A DNA stretch of 64,000 nucleotides from Monarcha castaneiventris obscurior (lineage: Eukaryota > Chordata > Aves > Passeriformes > Monarchidae): assembly GCA_026261815.1 (NCBI GenBank), contig JAMPIT010000890.1, positions 7,966,001-8,030,000 on the forward strand, in the 5' to 3' direction. The position numbers were made by a program, and so were the translations under genes. This document shows positions 36,296 through 50,900 of this stretch, one piece after another (position 1 is the first letter of the stretch; each line of letters opens with the position of its first letter). The notes under the pieces were generated by a model, which was not told the DNA's origin, did no database searches, and saw only the letters and a program-made list of their open reading frames with translations.

Positions 36296-38665
36296 GTAAA
36301 TGAAAGCTAATAAGGGGTTGTTCTCCTGGCTGAAATCCTACCTGCCTGTCATACATCGATCACTTAGGTTATGACACACTGAAAGGCATTAAAACCCCCA
36401 CCGTACAACAGATCTGTGTTCCCATACAATTGTATTTAGTGAGAAGTGATGACTCAGTGAAGGAGAGAACAGTGATACAGTTATTGTTCTCAGCCTTTTC
36501 TTTCCTAACTACATTATCATCAAGGCCAGAGCGTCCTCTTCATTTTTATTTTCTCTTTTCTTTTATTTTTTACCTGTTTTGCTAGAAGAAACAAAATCAT
36601 TTTGAAAAACACAGTGTGGAAAGATGGTATATTATTTATTTTGAAACCTAAAACAGAATTAAAAAAATGTGGAAAATGAAAATTTGCACTTTGAAATGTG
36701 TACCTAGGGTCAAACCTGTGAGTATCAATAAAGCATATATTCGAGTTTAATTGAGTCCCAGCTGAGCCCAGTGGTAGAGAGAAAGGATGGGAACAGACAG
36801 CAGTGTGATTCTGTTAAACCTGGTATAAAAATGTAGCAAGTTCATGGTTTTAAGTTTGGGTATGGGCGGGCCCTCTGATTTTCTGATGGTCCAACACTTC
36901 ATTTTTCTGTGATACTCCAGTCTAATAAATAGATCAGCCTCCTGTAAATTATTACTTAAGTTAGTGAAGGAATATTTGTATTCCTTTATGTCTCTTTCCA
37001 AATAGCAAGGGGTGTATAGCTTGGTGTTTCCAAATTGCTGTGTCACCAAGAGTCTTGTTTAGGGGCATGATGAATGTATAAAAGTCTGCAAAAAGAATAA
37101 TAGTGATATATTTAGAACAAGTGATTTCTATTGCTGGTAAAATGCACGAGTCTGTCTTATGAAGAAAACCTGAGCTGATGATTTGTTTGTAATTTTGTAG
37201 AAGTTTGCCATTTTGCTTGTCTCTGGTTTAGAATTGTTCTCTTTCTGGACTCTTGGATTTTAGTCTTGGCAATAGACCATTTCTTCCAGGTTAAGTATAC
37301 AGCAGTATTGTGTACTGAGGCCTTCAGGAGTTTCTTTTGTTTACTTATGGAAAGTGTTTGCTATAATTTACTTGAGATCACTCTTGACTAACAAAGAGAG
37401 AGGTAGTGGACATTTCATTAAGCAAAGCCCAAGAATCTGTGTGGAGGATGTAGTTGAAGTAAAACAATAGCATGAGCTCCTCTATATTGTGTCAGTGGCT
37501 GCTTTCAGAGGTCACCATATTGAATTTGAAAGTGTAATGAATATCAATTCCTTTTGAGAGGTTAAAAGGAGGGGGAAAGAAAATCTTTCCGATATTGTGA
37601 CCTGACATTAGTTAGAAAAACTTTTGTGCTAAGAAATGCATATATGAGTAATATGATTTGGCTACTTTCAACATTGGTGAAAAAGATTATCTATAATTAA
37701 AAGTGCATAATTTAATGATCAGATTTAATTAAGCAAAATTTCATCCAGTTTTGACAACCTGAAAACAAAACTCTCCCAAATTACGATTTTTCTCTTTCTT
37801 TATTTCAATTCACAAACTGGCAAATTTACTAAAGGAAATGTTTGCTCTGATGTAAGGAACCACTTAAATACTACCAGAAGTTCCACATGAAATAAAATAC
37901 ATTTGATAAACTTCCAAATTATAACACTTAGGCAAAGATTTGCATGGATTCATTGATTTTGACAGAGAAAGCAGCTAAGTTACTTTTTTGGATATGTTCC
38001 CAAAGTTCTTTGCTTTAAACACTCTTCAAGATTAACATTTATTTTTATTTCTTACTAATTAAATACCTTGTGTGGAAGTGCTGAGGTCTGGAAAAAGTCT
38101 CCTGAGATCAAGTTTTGTTTTGTATTCCATAAGTACTAAATTAATCCTGAAGTGTTCAGATTTCAGGTATTATCACCGTAATATATACTTGACCCCGAGG
38201 ACTCCCAGTTGTTATTTTAGGATGATCAACTTTAGGTGTCTTTTGTAATCTTTGTTTTCTACAGTTATGGTGTCTGCTTAGCCTTCTCCTATAGCATTGT
38301 GAAATCTAAACAGACAGCAAAAATGGGAAAATATTTGAATTTATTTATCAACACTGACACTAATCATGCGATTCACCAAGTTATTCTCTGTAGTCCTCAG
38401 CTTCACCAGGATTACTAAGATCCACCTATTTTCCTGCTTTGGAATGCATGAGAAATACACAAAGCTCCTGGGGATTTGGAGATACTCCAGGGATAACAAT
38501 TATTTCTTGAAACTCTGGTTCTGCTTATTTCACTTTTAAATGCTTCATTTCATGACTGCAGAAAGCATTACTCTAATTTGCTCCATGAAGCTGTGCATCC
38601 TATCTTCCAAAGTATCAGGAAAAGATCTGATATTTCAGAGCTGTTCTTAAATAATACCCTGCTGC
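36296..38665. other. Non-coding stretch, no gene seen
   Basis: Unique AT-rich DNA, pyrimidine-biased at about 36530-36580. Frames up to 100 codons are unrecognised. Confidence 0.5.
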
Positions 38666-38682
38666 AAAAAAAAAAAAAAAAA
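38666..38682 (+). repeat. Poly(A) run (17 nt)
   Basis: Seventeen uninterrupted A residues followed by CCAAAAAAG. There is no recognisable retroposon body or AATAAA immediately upstream, so a processed pseudogene is not supported. Confidence 0.85.
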
Positions 38683-41600
38683 CCAAAAAAGCCTTCTTCT
38701 GGCAGAATTCTCAGAGCATAATATTTTCTCTTTTGCTGTTAGACACAGTTTCTGGGGCTAGGACCAAGACAGGCAGAACATGGCAAGGCTGTTAGTAGCT
38801 CTAGAAGAACCAAGGAACAGTTGTCTTGACATAAGAAAGAAACTATTGAAGGGAAGGTAAAAAGGCTGGGGCTTTTTGGTTTGGAGAAGAAAATGCAGTG
38901 CTGAGGATAGGGCTGAGTTGAACAAAACCATAAAGGGCAGGGCTGCACATGCCGTAATTATGGAAAACCCATTTACAATGTAGAAGAGAAGGAATTTTCT
39001 TCTTTTTTCTTCAACAGTGATATTGAATTGTTGGTATTTGTTGCCACAGCAGAGAATGCAGAGACAAAAGTAGGAGTTTCATGGGGCATTAGAGAAGCAC
39101 GTGGGCAACAGGTTCATAGTAGACATCACGAGGAAGGGGTAGGGAAGTCTTTTCTGCCCCATATTTCTGGGAGAGTGACTGGAATTGCCTGGGAAGGGGA
39201 AGTGGGAATGGATGAACCGCAGATATCAGTTGTTACATGCAGCAGCTTTCCCTACTGCCACAGTCAGAGAGACAGTGTGGATTGGCACACACACAGTGAC
39301 CTGGGGGGTTGAGCAGCCACTGATGAAAAGTGCAGGGCCAGTACAGTATTTCTTACACTCTTCAGTAAAGCTGCATTTTAAAGAGTGTCCATAAAGTGGA
39401 GTAGAAGTTGATGAACTTGAAACACACTTTTCTGGGGCCACTTGCCTGTCTCACTGTTTCCTTTTGCCTTTACCACTTTTAGCATATGCTTGTTTCTTGT
39501 ACATCCAGTAGGAGCAGCATCTCCAGAGGGCTTCATTCATTCTCTCACTTCCCCCCCCGTGGTTCCCTTGTGTATGTTTACCCAGTTTTAGTCCTGTGAC
39601 AAATATACTGCATATATATGCTTTTGAATCCTGGACAGTTCCGAATTGCTTCATAATTTTGTGGTAAAAATCCATGTACTGTTATTCCAGACAAACTGTA
39701 CACTCAAGAAGTGCTGGTTGCTGCTGAATCAGCTTTGGAGCACTGTACCAGGCTGTATCTTGTCCATCTTGCTATGAAATATGTCTAGTTTTTGAGGAAA
39801 ACCAAACCACTTCCATTTAATGATGCTTTTCCAGTATTGCTGTTACTGGCTTCCAATATGCAATATAGTCTGCAGTTATAGATGCAAGCAAATGGTTCTC
39901 TGGTGGTGTAATTTTGGAAATAAAACTAACAAAAGCTACTCTACTCTTATGCTCCAGTTTAGTAATTGTGACCTGGCAGCACAGTGCAATTTGTGAGCTC
40001 TAGGTAGCTAAAAGTCTCTGTGCAGTTTCTGCAGAAAAGTTCAAATGAACTAACCTTTATAGATAAGAAGATAAAGAATTTGGATTCTTTGTAGGTGCTT
40101 TGAGATTTGGGGAATTGTGACTCAAGAATCATGCAGTTTAGTCTGCACTGACCAGTGCTTGCAGAGTATTGATTATCTGTCATATATATATCCAAATTCA
40201 TTGTTGGTAAGGGGAGAAGGACTTTAGGATGAAAGGATTAAAAAATATCCTGCTGCAAAATGAATTGTGACACACTCATAAAGAAGATAAAATCAATATT
40301 GACACTTGTTAGTAATTCTGAAATCTAGAGACAGTTTCCACATATAGGAGAACAACAAAGAATAAGCAAATTGCTAAAAAGCTAAATTAAAAGCAGGTTT
40401 CTTGAACCTTTAAGAAGCACAATTTAGGTAGTAAAATCTATGATCTTACAAATTATTTAGTGGATATATTACCAGCTTACAGCTTTGCATTGGATAATTA
40501 AGACTGTCTTTATGTATATTGTTTATATAAATTGGTGCTGCCCAATCCTGTCTCTGTACATTTGTTAGGAGGGCATAGAAAGAATTGTTTCACTGAGTTG
40601 TTAAGCACTTGCTCACTGAAGTTTCCTGATTCAGTACTAATGTAAATGAGAAGCAGGGTTTGTAGGATATCCTCTGTGGCTGTGGGTGAATACTTGTGTG
40701 TTCCTGTTCCCAGGATGCCATGACAGGCAGCTGTTCTCATAAGCAGGATGCTAAATGTCTTCCTTCAAAGAGTATACAGGGATAGGACTGTGCTGTGCAT
40801 ACTGCAGGCACACCCAAAGATTTGGCCAGAAATCTGAAAACATCCCCAGGTTCATAAATGAGCATGGTATTAGTATTCCTCTGTCCACTCTAACTTCATG
40901 CATATTGATAGTCTGTGTAAAAACCAGTTATGTTTGTGGTAAAAAGAAAGATGAAGATCATACTGTAGATGATACTTTTTCCACGTGGGATATTGCTTAA
41001 TGAGCAGGTCTCCAATTTTCTGTCTGTGAGCTCTGTCACCCCTGAATTGAAATAGTCTTCCCAATGCTTCTATATCTGTGCCTCTGTTCCCCAAATCTCT
41101 CTTCATCGAATATAAAGATTGCATGCTGTTGGTGTAACATAGTGATGTAACTACAACTTAGAGAGTTTCTCTGGGGATAAGGAGTGTTGACCTGGTGTAG
41201 GAATTTTGTGAGGCACCCTAATCCAGTTCATCCCTGAGCCTCTCTAGAGAGATTAAAATATCCCATTACCTTTACATGCTCCCTTCCACAAGGATTAGAA
41301 TTGTGTTCCTCCAATGGAAAAGAATGGTGTCGTGTTGTTCATGTTGATATGAGCAACAGTGTGATGCCCTAATAAACCAAGCACCAAATACTCAGTCATC
41401 TGTAAATAAGCTCCATGTAGAAGTTTCTTTCTAAGCAAGCGAAATCCTACTTAAAATGCATTTAGAGGAAATTAAAATAAGATCTAATCCAGAGCCCACT
41501 AAAATTACTGAAGAGTTCGTGCTTACTGCAGTTCTCTGTCATAATGAATACATTCAGAGAAACTGTGCTCTGTTTACAAATATTTTCATGAGAGATGAAT

Positions 41601-43668
41601 AGCATTTCCCCTGAATTTTTCACTCTTATCCCAGAGGTTCCTGTGAAATTGTGCATAAAACGTACTGGTAGATCCTAAAGACAGATTTTAGTGCTGTCTT
41701 TATAGAGAGTGTTTTTGAATTCATAAACCTTCCTGTAGAGATCAGTTCTTCCATCTTGTGGCACTTGCATCTTTTTCACTGACAAGCTAGAAAGCTTTGA
41801 CAATAGTCAGAACTTATTAAGGGCATAATTGCTGATGAATGGCAAGACATTTCACTTACAAGTCAAAGTATGCTTCGTACATCAGCTGACTATTTTAACT
41901 GTTATGTACAGTTTAATACAGAAATAAATGCTTCCTGTCAGCATCTAGAGAATCATAAAAAGAATCTGTGTAAAGTTTTTCACAATTTAACTAGTCTGTT
42001 CTGGTATGTGCAAAACCTCTTTTGCCTCTCCACTGGGCCCTGCTGTTATATTATAGGACTATTTCATATAGTGTTTATATTATTCATCAGCTAAATTTCA
42101 TGTTTGTTAACATAATACAAAATGGACTGCTGTCAGTGAAATCAAGCTATATTAATGGGAACACTTCAAGTGCATTAAAATGTGGGGGTTCGGTTGTTGT
42201 TTCTTCTAACAGGCAAGTGTCAGTAATTTTTGGCTGTATTTCTAGGCAACATAACTCATTTTTAAAAATGATTGTGTTTGCCTCACATGTAATTGACTCT
42301 GGAGAAGGATATTACAAAAGGATTGTGCCACTGGCAAAAACAAGCTTTCACTGATGCTGATAACTCAGAATTTGTGTTGTATCCTTAAATACAGTGTCTC
42401 TGTAATCCATTAAAATAATCCAGTAGTCTTTTCTACTGGTGTACAAAGCAGTATTAGATTGTTTTAATGCATTAGAGACATTAAAGTTTACAGGTAAGGG
42501 AAACTGAGACTCAAAAGTAATAATACATACCCTACAGTAGAGAAAGGATGAGAAATGTAGACTTTAATTCAAGACTATTATTTGTAGATAATCCAGTTTG
42601 CTCTGAATACTACATAGAAGCAGAAAAAGAGACAAGTCTTGATAGAGAGTCTTAGACAGAGTGTGCTTACTTTTAATTTTAAATTATTTTGGCATGAATT
42701 GAAGAAAGAATAAAATTGCATTTGGAGTAATTTGTGCCCTTCCAGTGACCTTATAATGAGAAGGACATTGCTGAGATTAGGTTGCAACAGAGACCTCTGA
42801 TTTTCAGTCTGCAAGGTATGAAAGATTAGCCAGATTTGATCTGTGAAGCTCAAGGGTGACTAGAATGAGGAGGTTATCATCTAGGTGTATGAAACCCTGG
42901 GAGAGAGGGAACAGGATTGATGGTAATATACTATTATTAGATATAAGTAATTAAATCACCAAGACGTCTAAGAATCTGGGAAGGGAGAATAAATTATTTC
43001 CTAAGAAAGGGAATAATTTTCACTATGCAGAGAGTAGGTAAAAAACAGACCCAGTGTTCTGAGTCAGCATTGACCAAATTGGTCCAGAAGGGAGCTGAAC
43101 TAGATTTTGAACATACTAGTATATGGACAAATTTGGGCTTGTACAGCTGCGTTTGTTACTTAAAACTAGAGCTGTCCAAGTATCCCCTTTACACAGCTGA
43201 CAGGAGCAGCAACTCGTCTTTACTCTTACTTAGGGATGAAGGGCCTCCACCCACTTACTTAAATACCTTATCTTTCCCAACTGAGATAACACTGGTTTTT
43301 GCCCTTTCACAAATGGTGATGGAGAGGGAGTGCTTGCATTGAGCTTGCATGCCTGAGCGGACATTAGTCCATTTGCAGTACCCAGCTATGTCTGTGGAAG
43401 ACATAGTCCTGTCAGTGGGAAAAGAGTGGATCAAAACACAAAAAAATATTTTCTTTTATTGGTACATATGTGAAGGAGGGACTGACTCTGCCATGTCTTC
43501 GTGAGCATCACAGTGCCACAAACAGCACCAACTCACAGAGTATTCAACATTACCTTGTGCCATTCCCAACTGATAAAAACCATAAATGGATAAAGGCAAT
43601 GAATTCCCTAGGTGCTGTTAGCAGGTAATAAAACTGGCAGTAATGATGTTACTGGAGGTGTTGCTTTG
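38683..43668. other. Non-coding stretch, no gene supported
   Basis: Mostly unique DNA. The part from about 38740 to 39320 is less AT-rich and holds overlapping frames on both strands (60-94 codons), none recognised. A C-run of eight lies near 39552. Confidence 0.45.
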
Positions 43669-43717
43669 TCAAAAGGAGCTGTTCTCTCAAAAGGAACTGT
43701 TCTCTCAAAAGGAGCTG
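43669..43717 (+). repeat. 18-bp tandem repeat, about 2.7 copies
   Basis: Unit TCAAAAGGAGCTGTTCTC at 43669-43686. The copy at 43687-43704 differs by one base (GAACTG for GAGCTG), and a partial third copy runs to 43717. The unit length is a multiple of three, but no supported coding frame covers it. This is a small, probably recent minisatellite. Confidence 0.9.
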
Positions 43718-46700
43718 CACTAGACTGTTCTGCAGATCCTGTGGGTGATTCATCTCTAATTTGGTTGGCAAAGTAGTGATTGACATGGTAGAGAATGCAT
43801 CAAGGGCTCACCTGCTCTCCTAGACAGCTACTGAGTGAAAATAATGAAATGTCATTGGCTTAGGCATTATTATGCTTATCTGTGAGATCCCTTTCAGCTT
43901 TTATCAATTTTATGGCAGCTGCAGGCTTTTTTCTGCTTTTTGTCAGGCCTCATTCATTTGTATTATTTTTTCCATTGGAGAGCGGTGTAATTTTTCCCAA
44001 AGCAAAGCTATGTGTCTTCTAGCACTAATAAAATTCTTGTCTCTTTTCATTGCAACTTGCCTCCAGAGCAAGGCCTTCTGGCATCCTCTGCAGCAGAGGA
44101 GATAAAATAATCAATAAGACTGGATCTGAAAATGAAATGCAACATTTGTTTTGTTACTGAGCTCTACATGGCCTAAAACAGATGGCTTTGCCATGCAGTT
44201 TTTAGTGTGCTCATAAGGATTTTTGATATGTGTGTGATTTTTATTTGAAAATATAAATTGAATGAATGGCTACTAGCGCAATGACTTGACATCTATTATC
44301 CCCTGTCACAGATCAAGAACTGTAAGTGATGTACAATTAGAGCAATGCTTAATAGAACCCTTGAGATTAAATGGAACTGCAGTATACTGAGTGCATAAAG
44401 TGCTCTCATTATTTTCTGTTGAAAAATATTTTAGTCTATCTTTGTCAATGCTTGTTTGGCTGCTTGCATATGTTGGTCGGTGCTTCTCAGCTAATGTGGT
44501 GGCAGATAGTAAATGGATATGCATCAATATCATTATTTATCTGAGGGTGGCAGGTGTGAGGCAAAATGTGAGTTTTATGTATATTTATACTTTCTGTATT
44601 CCTCTAATTAATATTTTCTTGCCAGAATATATTTGAATTCAGTTTCTGTCAGATACAGTGTGGTGGTTTCAAAATAAGAAGAAAGAGCAGCTTCATACTG
44701 CTGCATAACCAAAGAGGTGGCGTTTGGCTACATGAAGAGATATCCCTTATCTGCAATAAGATTTGCTCCATTATTAGGATCATTTAGGGAGAGCAACACT
44801 GTCGTGGCAGTCTTCCAGATAATGTCTGTTTTAATGTGGATAAGAGGGATAGCAGAACACTATAGAGTGTGCTGTTTGTTATTCCAAATTGGCAAGAAAT
44901 GGTACCCGGGAAGAGCATCCCTTCCCTAGATCCATGCACTACTGCAGTCAAGTCCTGATGCCTCTTGGTCAGTTGTAGGGCAGTGCTTTGCTGTGATTCT
45001 GTTACTCCAACAAGTGCCATTCCCCCTTATTTAGGGCCCTGACAGAGACAGTGGCAAATGTAGTAACCAACAGACATGGTCCAGCAGGTCTGAAGTTCTT
45101 CTGGTGCCTGAGAGTTGTCTCAAAAAGCCTTGCAATATCCCCAGTACACTTCAGGAAATAGTAATAGCTTCAGTGTAAGTGAAGAATCCACACCTTCTTT
45201 GAAATCAACGTGCTCTTCTCACAGTTATTACAGCCACATGAAAAAAAAAAGCAGTTTCAGCAATCTTTAAAATTATTACTATACAGAGGATGCAAAGCAT
45301 TTCAGTCAGCTAGTGAAAATGTGTTGCATTAATTAATTCAAAACAAAACTACTGTTCAAGATTTTGGTAAATTGACAGAAGCAGAGAAACTTTTCAGTTT
45401 GACATCTACTTATGGTTACTTCTATAGCTTCATTTTTGTTGAATATAAGTGAAAGCTGGTGAATAATACTTCATAAAATATGCATTCTTCTGAAGATTAA
45501 AGATATTCCATAAAGCCATGGATTAACTGGTCAACCAGTTTCCTTCAGGATGCCATGGATGTGCTCCAGTTCCATCCATGGCCAAGGGTTAAGTTTCCCC
45601 AAGAGGAAAGCTCTAATTGCAAGCTGTGTGAGATAATGAGTGTGCTACTATTAAGCCAGAAACCAAAAGTGCTATTGATTTGGGATGGGCATTCCTTCTA
45701 GAGGCACCCAAAAGAGGCAAAAACATACACTGAAATGGTTGAATACTCGCTTTCTACAAACCCAGTACCCTCAAGAGCAGTCAGTCACATTATGTCAAGA
45801 CTTGGAAGAAGAAGAGAGGAATTTGTATCTGGCTAATCACATTTCAGTATTTAGAATATCTTTTTGATTTATTTTTTAACTTCACCTCAGCCCAAACATC
45901 AAATCCCAAGTGTAGGCTGGCAGTGCAGATGATATGCCTTAAAGGTTTAAATGAAATAAAGCGCAAATGGGACTGAGAGAATTTGTAGTGAAAGATGCAA
46001 GTGTGTTATTCCCAGTTTGTAAAAATGGTCACTGTTTTTGCATCCCAAACTTTTTAAAAGAGTTCTTAATATTGTCTACTATCTCACACAACTGAGGAAA
46101 CTCAGAGATTTACAGTGAAATCAATTAATTTATGTCAAGGATGTAAAGTAAACACTGAGCAAACAAAGGCATCTCCTAGAAACATTTTACATTTGCTTTA
46201 AGATTTCATATGAACATTAAGAAGCTTTTATTGTAACTTTTTCATTGTGAAATTTAATTTGCATTCTCAGTGCACTAAAATTTCTTTGCTTGTGAGGGAT
46301 TTTATTTCAGCTTTTGCTTCTAAAATATTTCCTAAATACTAATTTTTTGTCATGTTGCTCCTTCCTCTCACTTATGTAGATATGTTTTCTGTTGATAAAA
46401 ATTCATTTTTTATGCACTCCATGGGTTACCATGATTAATTTTTTAGTAATAAAAAAATGCATATAGTCCTGGAAGTAGGCTGTGTAGCTATGGGACAAGC
46501 ATTTCCTGTTCAGAACCATGATTCCTGACTTCATGAATCAATGGACTGTGATCAGTTCTCAAACATAATATTCCAACCACCATAAACCATTAGCAGAGCT
46601 GCACTTGCAAATACTCAAACAGTTCAGTAATTTCTGTAACCTCACAAGATCATGGCTTGGGTGTCGTATAAAAAGTGGGAGTTAGGCTGGTTAGTAGACT

Positions 46701-47733
46701 CAACACAATAAAACAAATTGTAGGTTCCACTGACATCCACTGGAGCAATGTTGGAAATGCATATCCTTTCTGGAGGCAGTTAAGCTTTGGGAATTCACCT
46801 GTGCAAGACAATGATTTATATTCGTAGCTCTGTTCACTTTAAAGGTTTTATCAGGAAAAAGATAAAAAAAGAAAGTAGAATTTATGAATAACAGATTTCA
46901 GCAGTGCTCTGAGTGGGTTATGCTCACCATGATCATTTCCCTGTCCAGCAGAGGCTCTGGAGACATGCACTGGCTGTATGAATACAAGATATAAAGCTTT
47001 ACTTTCTTTGCAGTAAAAACTTGGAAAAGCATTGCCCTAAATGTGGAATAAGTTAATGATATTTTGGTTTAAGATTTAGAAGAACAGAAAATTTGTTTCT
47101 ATTGGTAAAAGAACAGGTCTTTGACTATTTAGTGTAACTCAAATTATGAATGCAAGATCTCTGCTGATAAAAATTGTGATCTTAATTTAAAAGGGCTATA
47201 ACTTCCACTGGACACCTTTAAAGGGTCTCCCAACCTTTAGAACAGGAGAGCTGTCCTCTTTCATTATCACCTTTGAGGCAAACCCCAAAGGTAACCTCCT
47301 TGGGACTGGGAGCTAAAATTATTTTTAAGTCAAATGGCACTGCTACTGATTGCTAACCAAGACATCAAGGTTTTCAGGCTGTCAATCTTCTACATACCAC
47401 CACAGCTCTGAGTGCTCACCTGACTTGCTGCTTGTGAAGCAGCATTCCTTGGGAAGCATGTTTCCTGACTGTTTTTTTTCTTTAGATTTAATCATGTGTA
47501 TGTACTGAGCCAATTCAAGTATCAATGGAAGTGATTTGTAGTTTTGACTGTGCGTGTCATTGTTGATCTGGTGTTACAACAGAGGATCAAGCCTTCACAG
47601 TACTGTCCAATCTCTCTGCTAGTCTTTAAGAATTTTAGCTGTTTTTTATAAGGTCAGACAATTAAGATAACTTAACTAGGTTCACCACTCCAAGGAATAG
47701 TTGGTATATCTCCAGAAAAACTAATTGCAATCC
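43718..47733. other. Non-coding stretch, no gene supported
   Basis: Unique DNA. Around 44650-45060 the text TGTGGTGGTTTC recalls the complement of the ERVL-type LTR terminus for about 11 bases, but the resemblance does not continue. CCATGG occurs three times within about 70 bp at 45518-45583. No gene seen. Confidence 0.45.
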
Positions 47734-47912
47734 TTAGGTATGGTAATGGCCACTCTTCTCTGGCATCTCCATCTCATAGAAATCTTGAGGTGTTATTGGC
47801 AAAGATAAAAAATGTTTAGAACGGTCTACAGCTTCTTTGTCTGCCATGGCTGTCAGATTAGTGAAGGACACCTCTGAGAGAATGCCTTTGCTGTTGGTAA
47901 TCTCTAATGCCA
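47734..47912 (-). other. Unproven exon-like frame (possible terminal exon, minus strand)
   Basis: On the minus strand a very good acceptor (ACATTTCTTTTTTCTCAG) is followed by a frame open for 58 codons, ending at TAA (plus 47734-47736). The peptide is mixed and soluble-looking: it includes ALEITNSKGILSEVSFTNL and, near its end, LPITPQDFYEMEMPEKSG. Of the exon-like frames on this strand it has the best acceptor. No family recognised, and no further exon on this strand fits it. An 85-codon plus-strand frame overlaps. Confidence 0.22.
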
Positions 47913-50900
47913 CTGAGAAAAAAGAAATGTTTTCAATTATGCAACAATGGGCAGCCACAGTCTCACTAATGTGGATCCATGTTGTGAACTTGCTGTTAAT
48001 TCCAACACTGGGAATTACAGTATTGATGTCATTTTATTATGGAGCTCTTTTATCAATAACACACCTTCCAAGGGCTATTAAGTCATTATGTTAGATCTGA
48101 AAAAGTTCCTGAAAAGACAAAAAAAAAAATCAACGTCTGACAGAAGTCAATTTAGAGTGTCAGGTTTTTTGGTTTTTGTTTTCCCCATATAATTACCTAA
48201 AATCTTGATTATTGACTTTGCTGCATAATCTGTCCTTTGCACCTCTACTTTTCTCCCCTCCTCCTCCCTTAAATCCATTACTGGTTTCATACTTTAACAT
48301 ATGAGATATTTTTCTAGGATCAGTAACTATGGGTTTAGCTTCTACTCTAATCATCTAATCTGAGAGGATAATAACCCCCTCCTGGATATTATTTATGACA
48401 GAATTGTGGTAGATGATCTGAGAAACTCTGCATCTCTGCAGCCACAGGAGAACACATTCGTTCCTGTCTTTAGCTCATCAAGGCTGATGTTATAAAAACT
48501 GTCTGCCACGAGTCTAACTTATGGAATGTCAGACAGATCTTTGGATAAATGAAGATGAACCTACCATATGTTATCAAACTTCCACTTCAGGCAGAACAAA
48601 GGCAGTGAAGAATGTACAACTGAGCACCATCTCAGAGTTACCGTTTTTATTTACGCTGCTGATGCAGCAAAATGGGGCTGGCGCCTCGATACTTCATCTT
48701 CTATTGCAGAGGCTATACAGTTAAAAAGGAAAAAACAAATCCAAAACCAAACCACTATAGAACTAGCCAGGGAATCATTCTTTGCAACAATTTAGTTCCA
48801 CTGTCATCTAGATTCTAGTACCGGAATCTGAATATTCTCACATAATGACAGACAATTTTTCTGAACCAAACCCACTCAGAGTTTTATTCTCAACAGTTAT
48901 ATTGGAAGAGATGCTAATTCATATCTAATTACATACTCTTTTAATTAGTTAGCTCTGAAAAGTTGAAAATCATTGCTTCATAAACACTTTCAGACTATGG
49001 GCAAAAGAAACTGTATTGTAACTGTAAAGGAACAGTGTAGGTTGGTGTAGAACATTATAAATTAATATGAATCTGCAAAGCCTTATCAAAATAAATGGAA
49101 AGGTTCTGCATTGGAGCCACAGCCACTGCCACAGTTTTCAGTCCATCAACAGAGGTGTTGACTTTCTCTGGTTCTGCATCAGGACTTAGGCTTATGTTGC
49201 ATGTTATGCAGAGGGGATAATTTCCTTTGTGTTTTCCAAACTTTCTTAATATTTAGTTTTGGATGAAATTGTGATTGAATACCACTTTGATTTCTCATTC
49301 TACTTACTGTAAGCTAACCACATACCTAAACATTAAAACCAGAAAATAACCAGACACACAAAAAGTTGTAACTACCTCACAAATGTCTGAAAAGCAACAA
49401 AAAATATTTATTTTTTTAGGGCTATCTTATAACCTTAAAAAAGTGGTAGGGGTGTGTATAAAATTAGACTTATGGTAATGTATGACTGATCTCATAGTTG
49501 CTTCCTAATTTTATCCAGAATATACTAGTTTTGGGGAACAGTGGGGAATGGATGAATAAAAAAAACTATGAGTATGTGGGGGTTTCCTTGCAGTATGTGG
49601 CTGCTTCTTGGCTGAAGCACTGAAACTGTGTGTTAATAGCATATAGCAACAAAGTGAGGCTGGAAATAAAGAATAATATAATGTCTAATGAAAACTGCCA
49701 CTGCAATTTGTGCAGGTAGAATGCAATTACCCAAACTGGAATATAGCCAGACATGAAAGCATTCTACTTTCTGTTTCAGACAATGCAGTGGCTACTTAGG
49801 ATATAACAAGCAGGAACTTTTTCAAGGCACTTGCATGTCCAAACTCTAGTACTTTTCAGGCAAATGTGAGAGATGTTTATATTGCTGCCACAACCATTGG
49901 TGTATTTTTGTGCCTTTAACGTGCTTAAAAAAAAGACATAGGCAGCTATTCCCCATAATCTTCGCCAAAAAAGAAAACAAGCCACCCCCAATTCTTGTGA
50001 TTTAATGTTCTAGAGGTTTTGTCGCTTAAAGTCTTAGAGGGTTTTATATAGCTTGGGTGTATTTTAAATACATGACTTACCAGATCTGCTTTAAAAAAAA
50101 AAAAATGCTGTGGGAGTATGTTCAGATTTAAAAGAGACCGTTTGCTTCATACCTCAGTCTTGCAAATTTTTTTCTGAAAAACCCAAACAGCTTATAAACA
50201 GTGAGTAAATTATTATAGGATGGTGTTTTTCCAACAGTTGCTGTGTTTTACATAGAAGATTCTGATAATACAGTAGTCATTTGAGGCTGTATTTAGATCT
50301 CAAGTGGAAAGTGATGCTGTTCAGCACTTGGACTAAATGTTACAATGAGTTCCACTTATTCAAAATATCATTTATATGCTCTTGAGCCATACAAAAAGAA
50401 AACCTAAAATTATGGTGGAAGGCGATTCTCAACTCATATTTGCTTTATCTATGTATTTTAGCAATTTCTGCTGGCTGGATTTACTTTGAGTTGGTTTGAC
50501 TGTAATTGAGAGGTTGATGGTGAAATGGCACTTCAGACAAATACCATCTAAGAATAAATCATTATGAAATAAGCTTAAATTTTCTTCTTAACTGTGGTGC
50601 TTTAATCCTATTACAGGAGACTAATTGGTGCTAATGTGTATTTTGGAACTTTTTGAACAGTGGTTTTCCCCTACTCATCATATGCTAAAAGGTTCTTATT
50701 CAACTGGCATCATTTTTATGTAACTGAGAGACAGTATGGCAAACGTACCATTTGATTTTTCTCAACCACTATTAATTTATTATATCATTGAGATGTTGAT
50801 ACTTTCTGAGACTAGTCAAAGTGATGTCATTTGCAGTACCCATTTCTGGAAGGAAAAAAAAAAAAGGAATAATTTTTTTCAAGTTGACATTTGTTGCATT

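Noticed and set aside
38660..38690. A17 run as a processed-pseudogene tail
   Set aside because: No AATAAA just upstream, no gene-like body, no flanking duplication.
44655..45060. TGTGGTGGTTTC, a possible complement of the ERVL-type LTR terminus
   Set aside because: Only about 11 bases fit; the expected G-rich GAGTGAG and TATA regions are missing.
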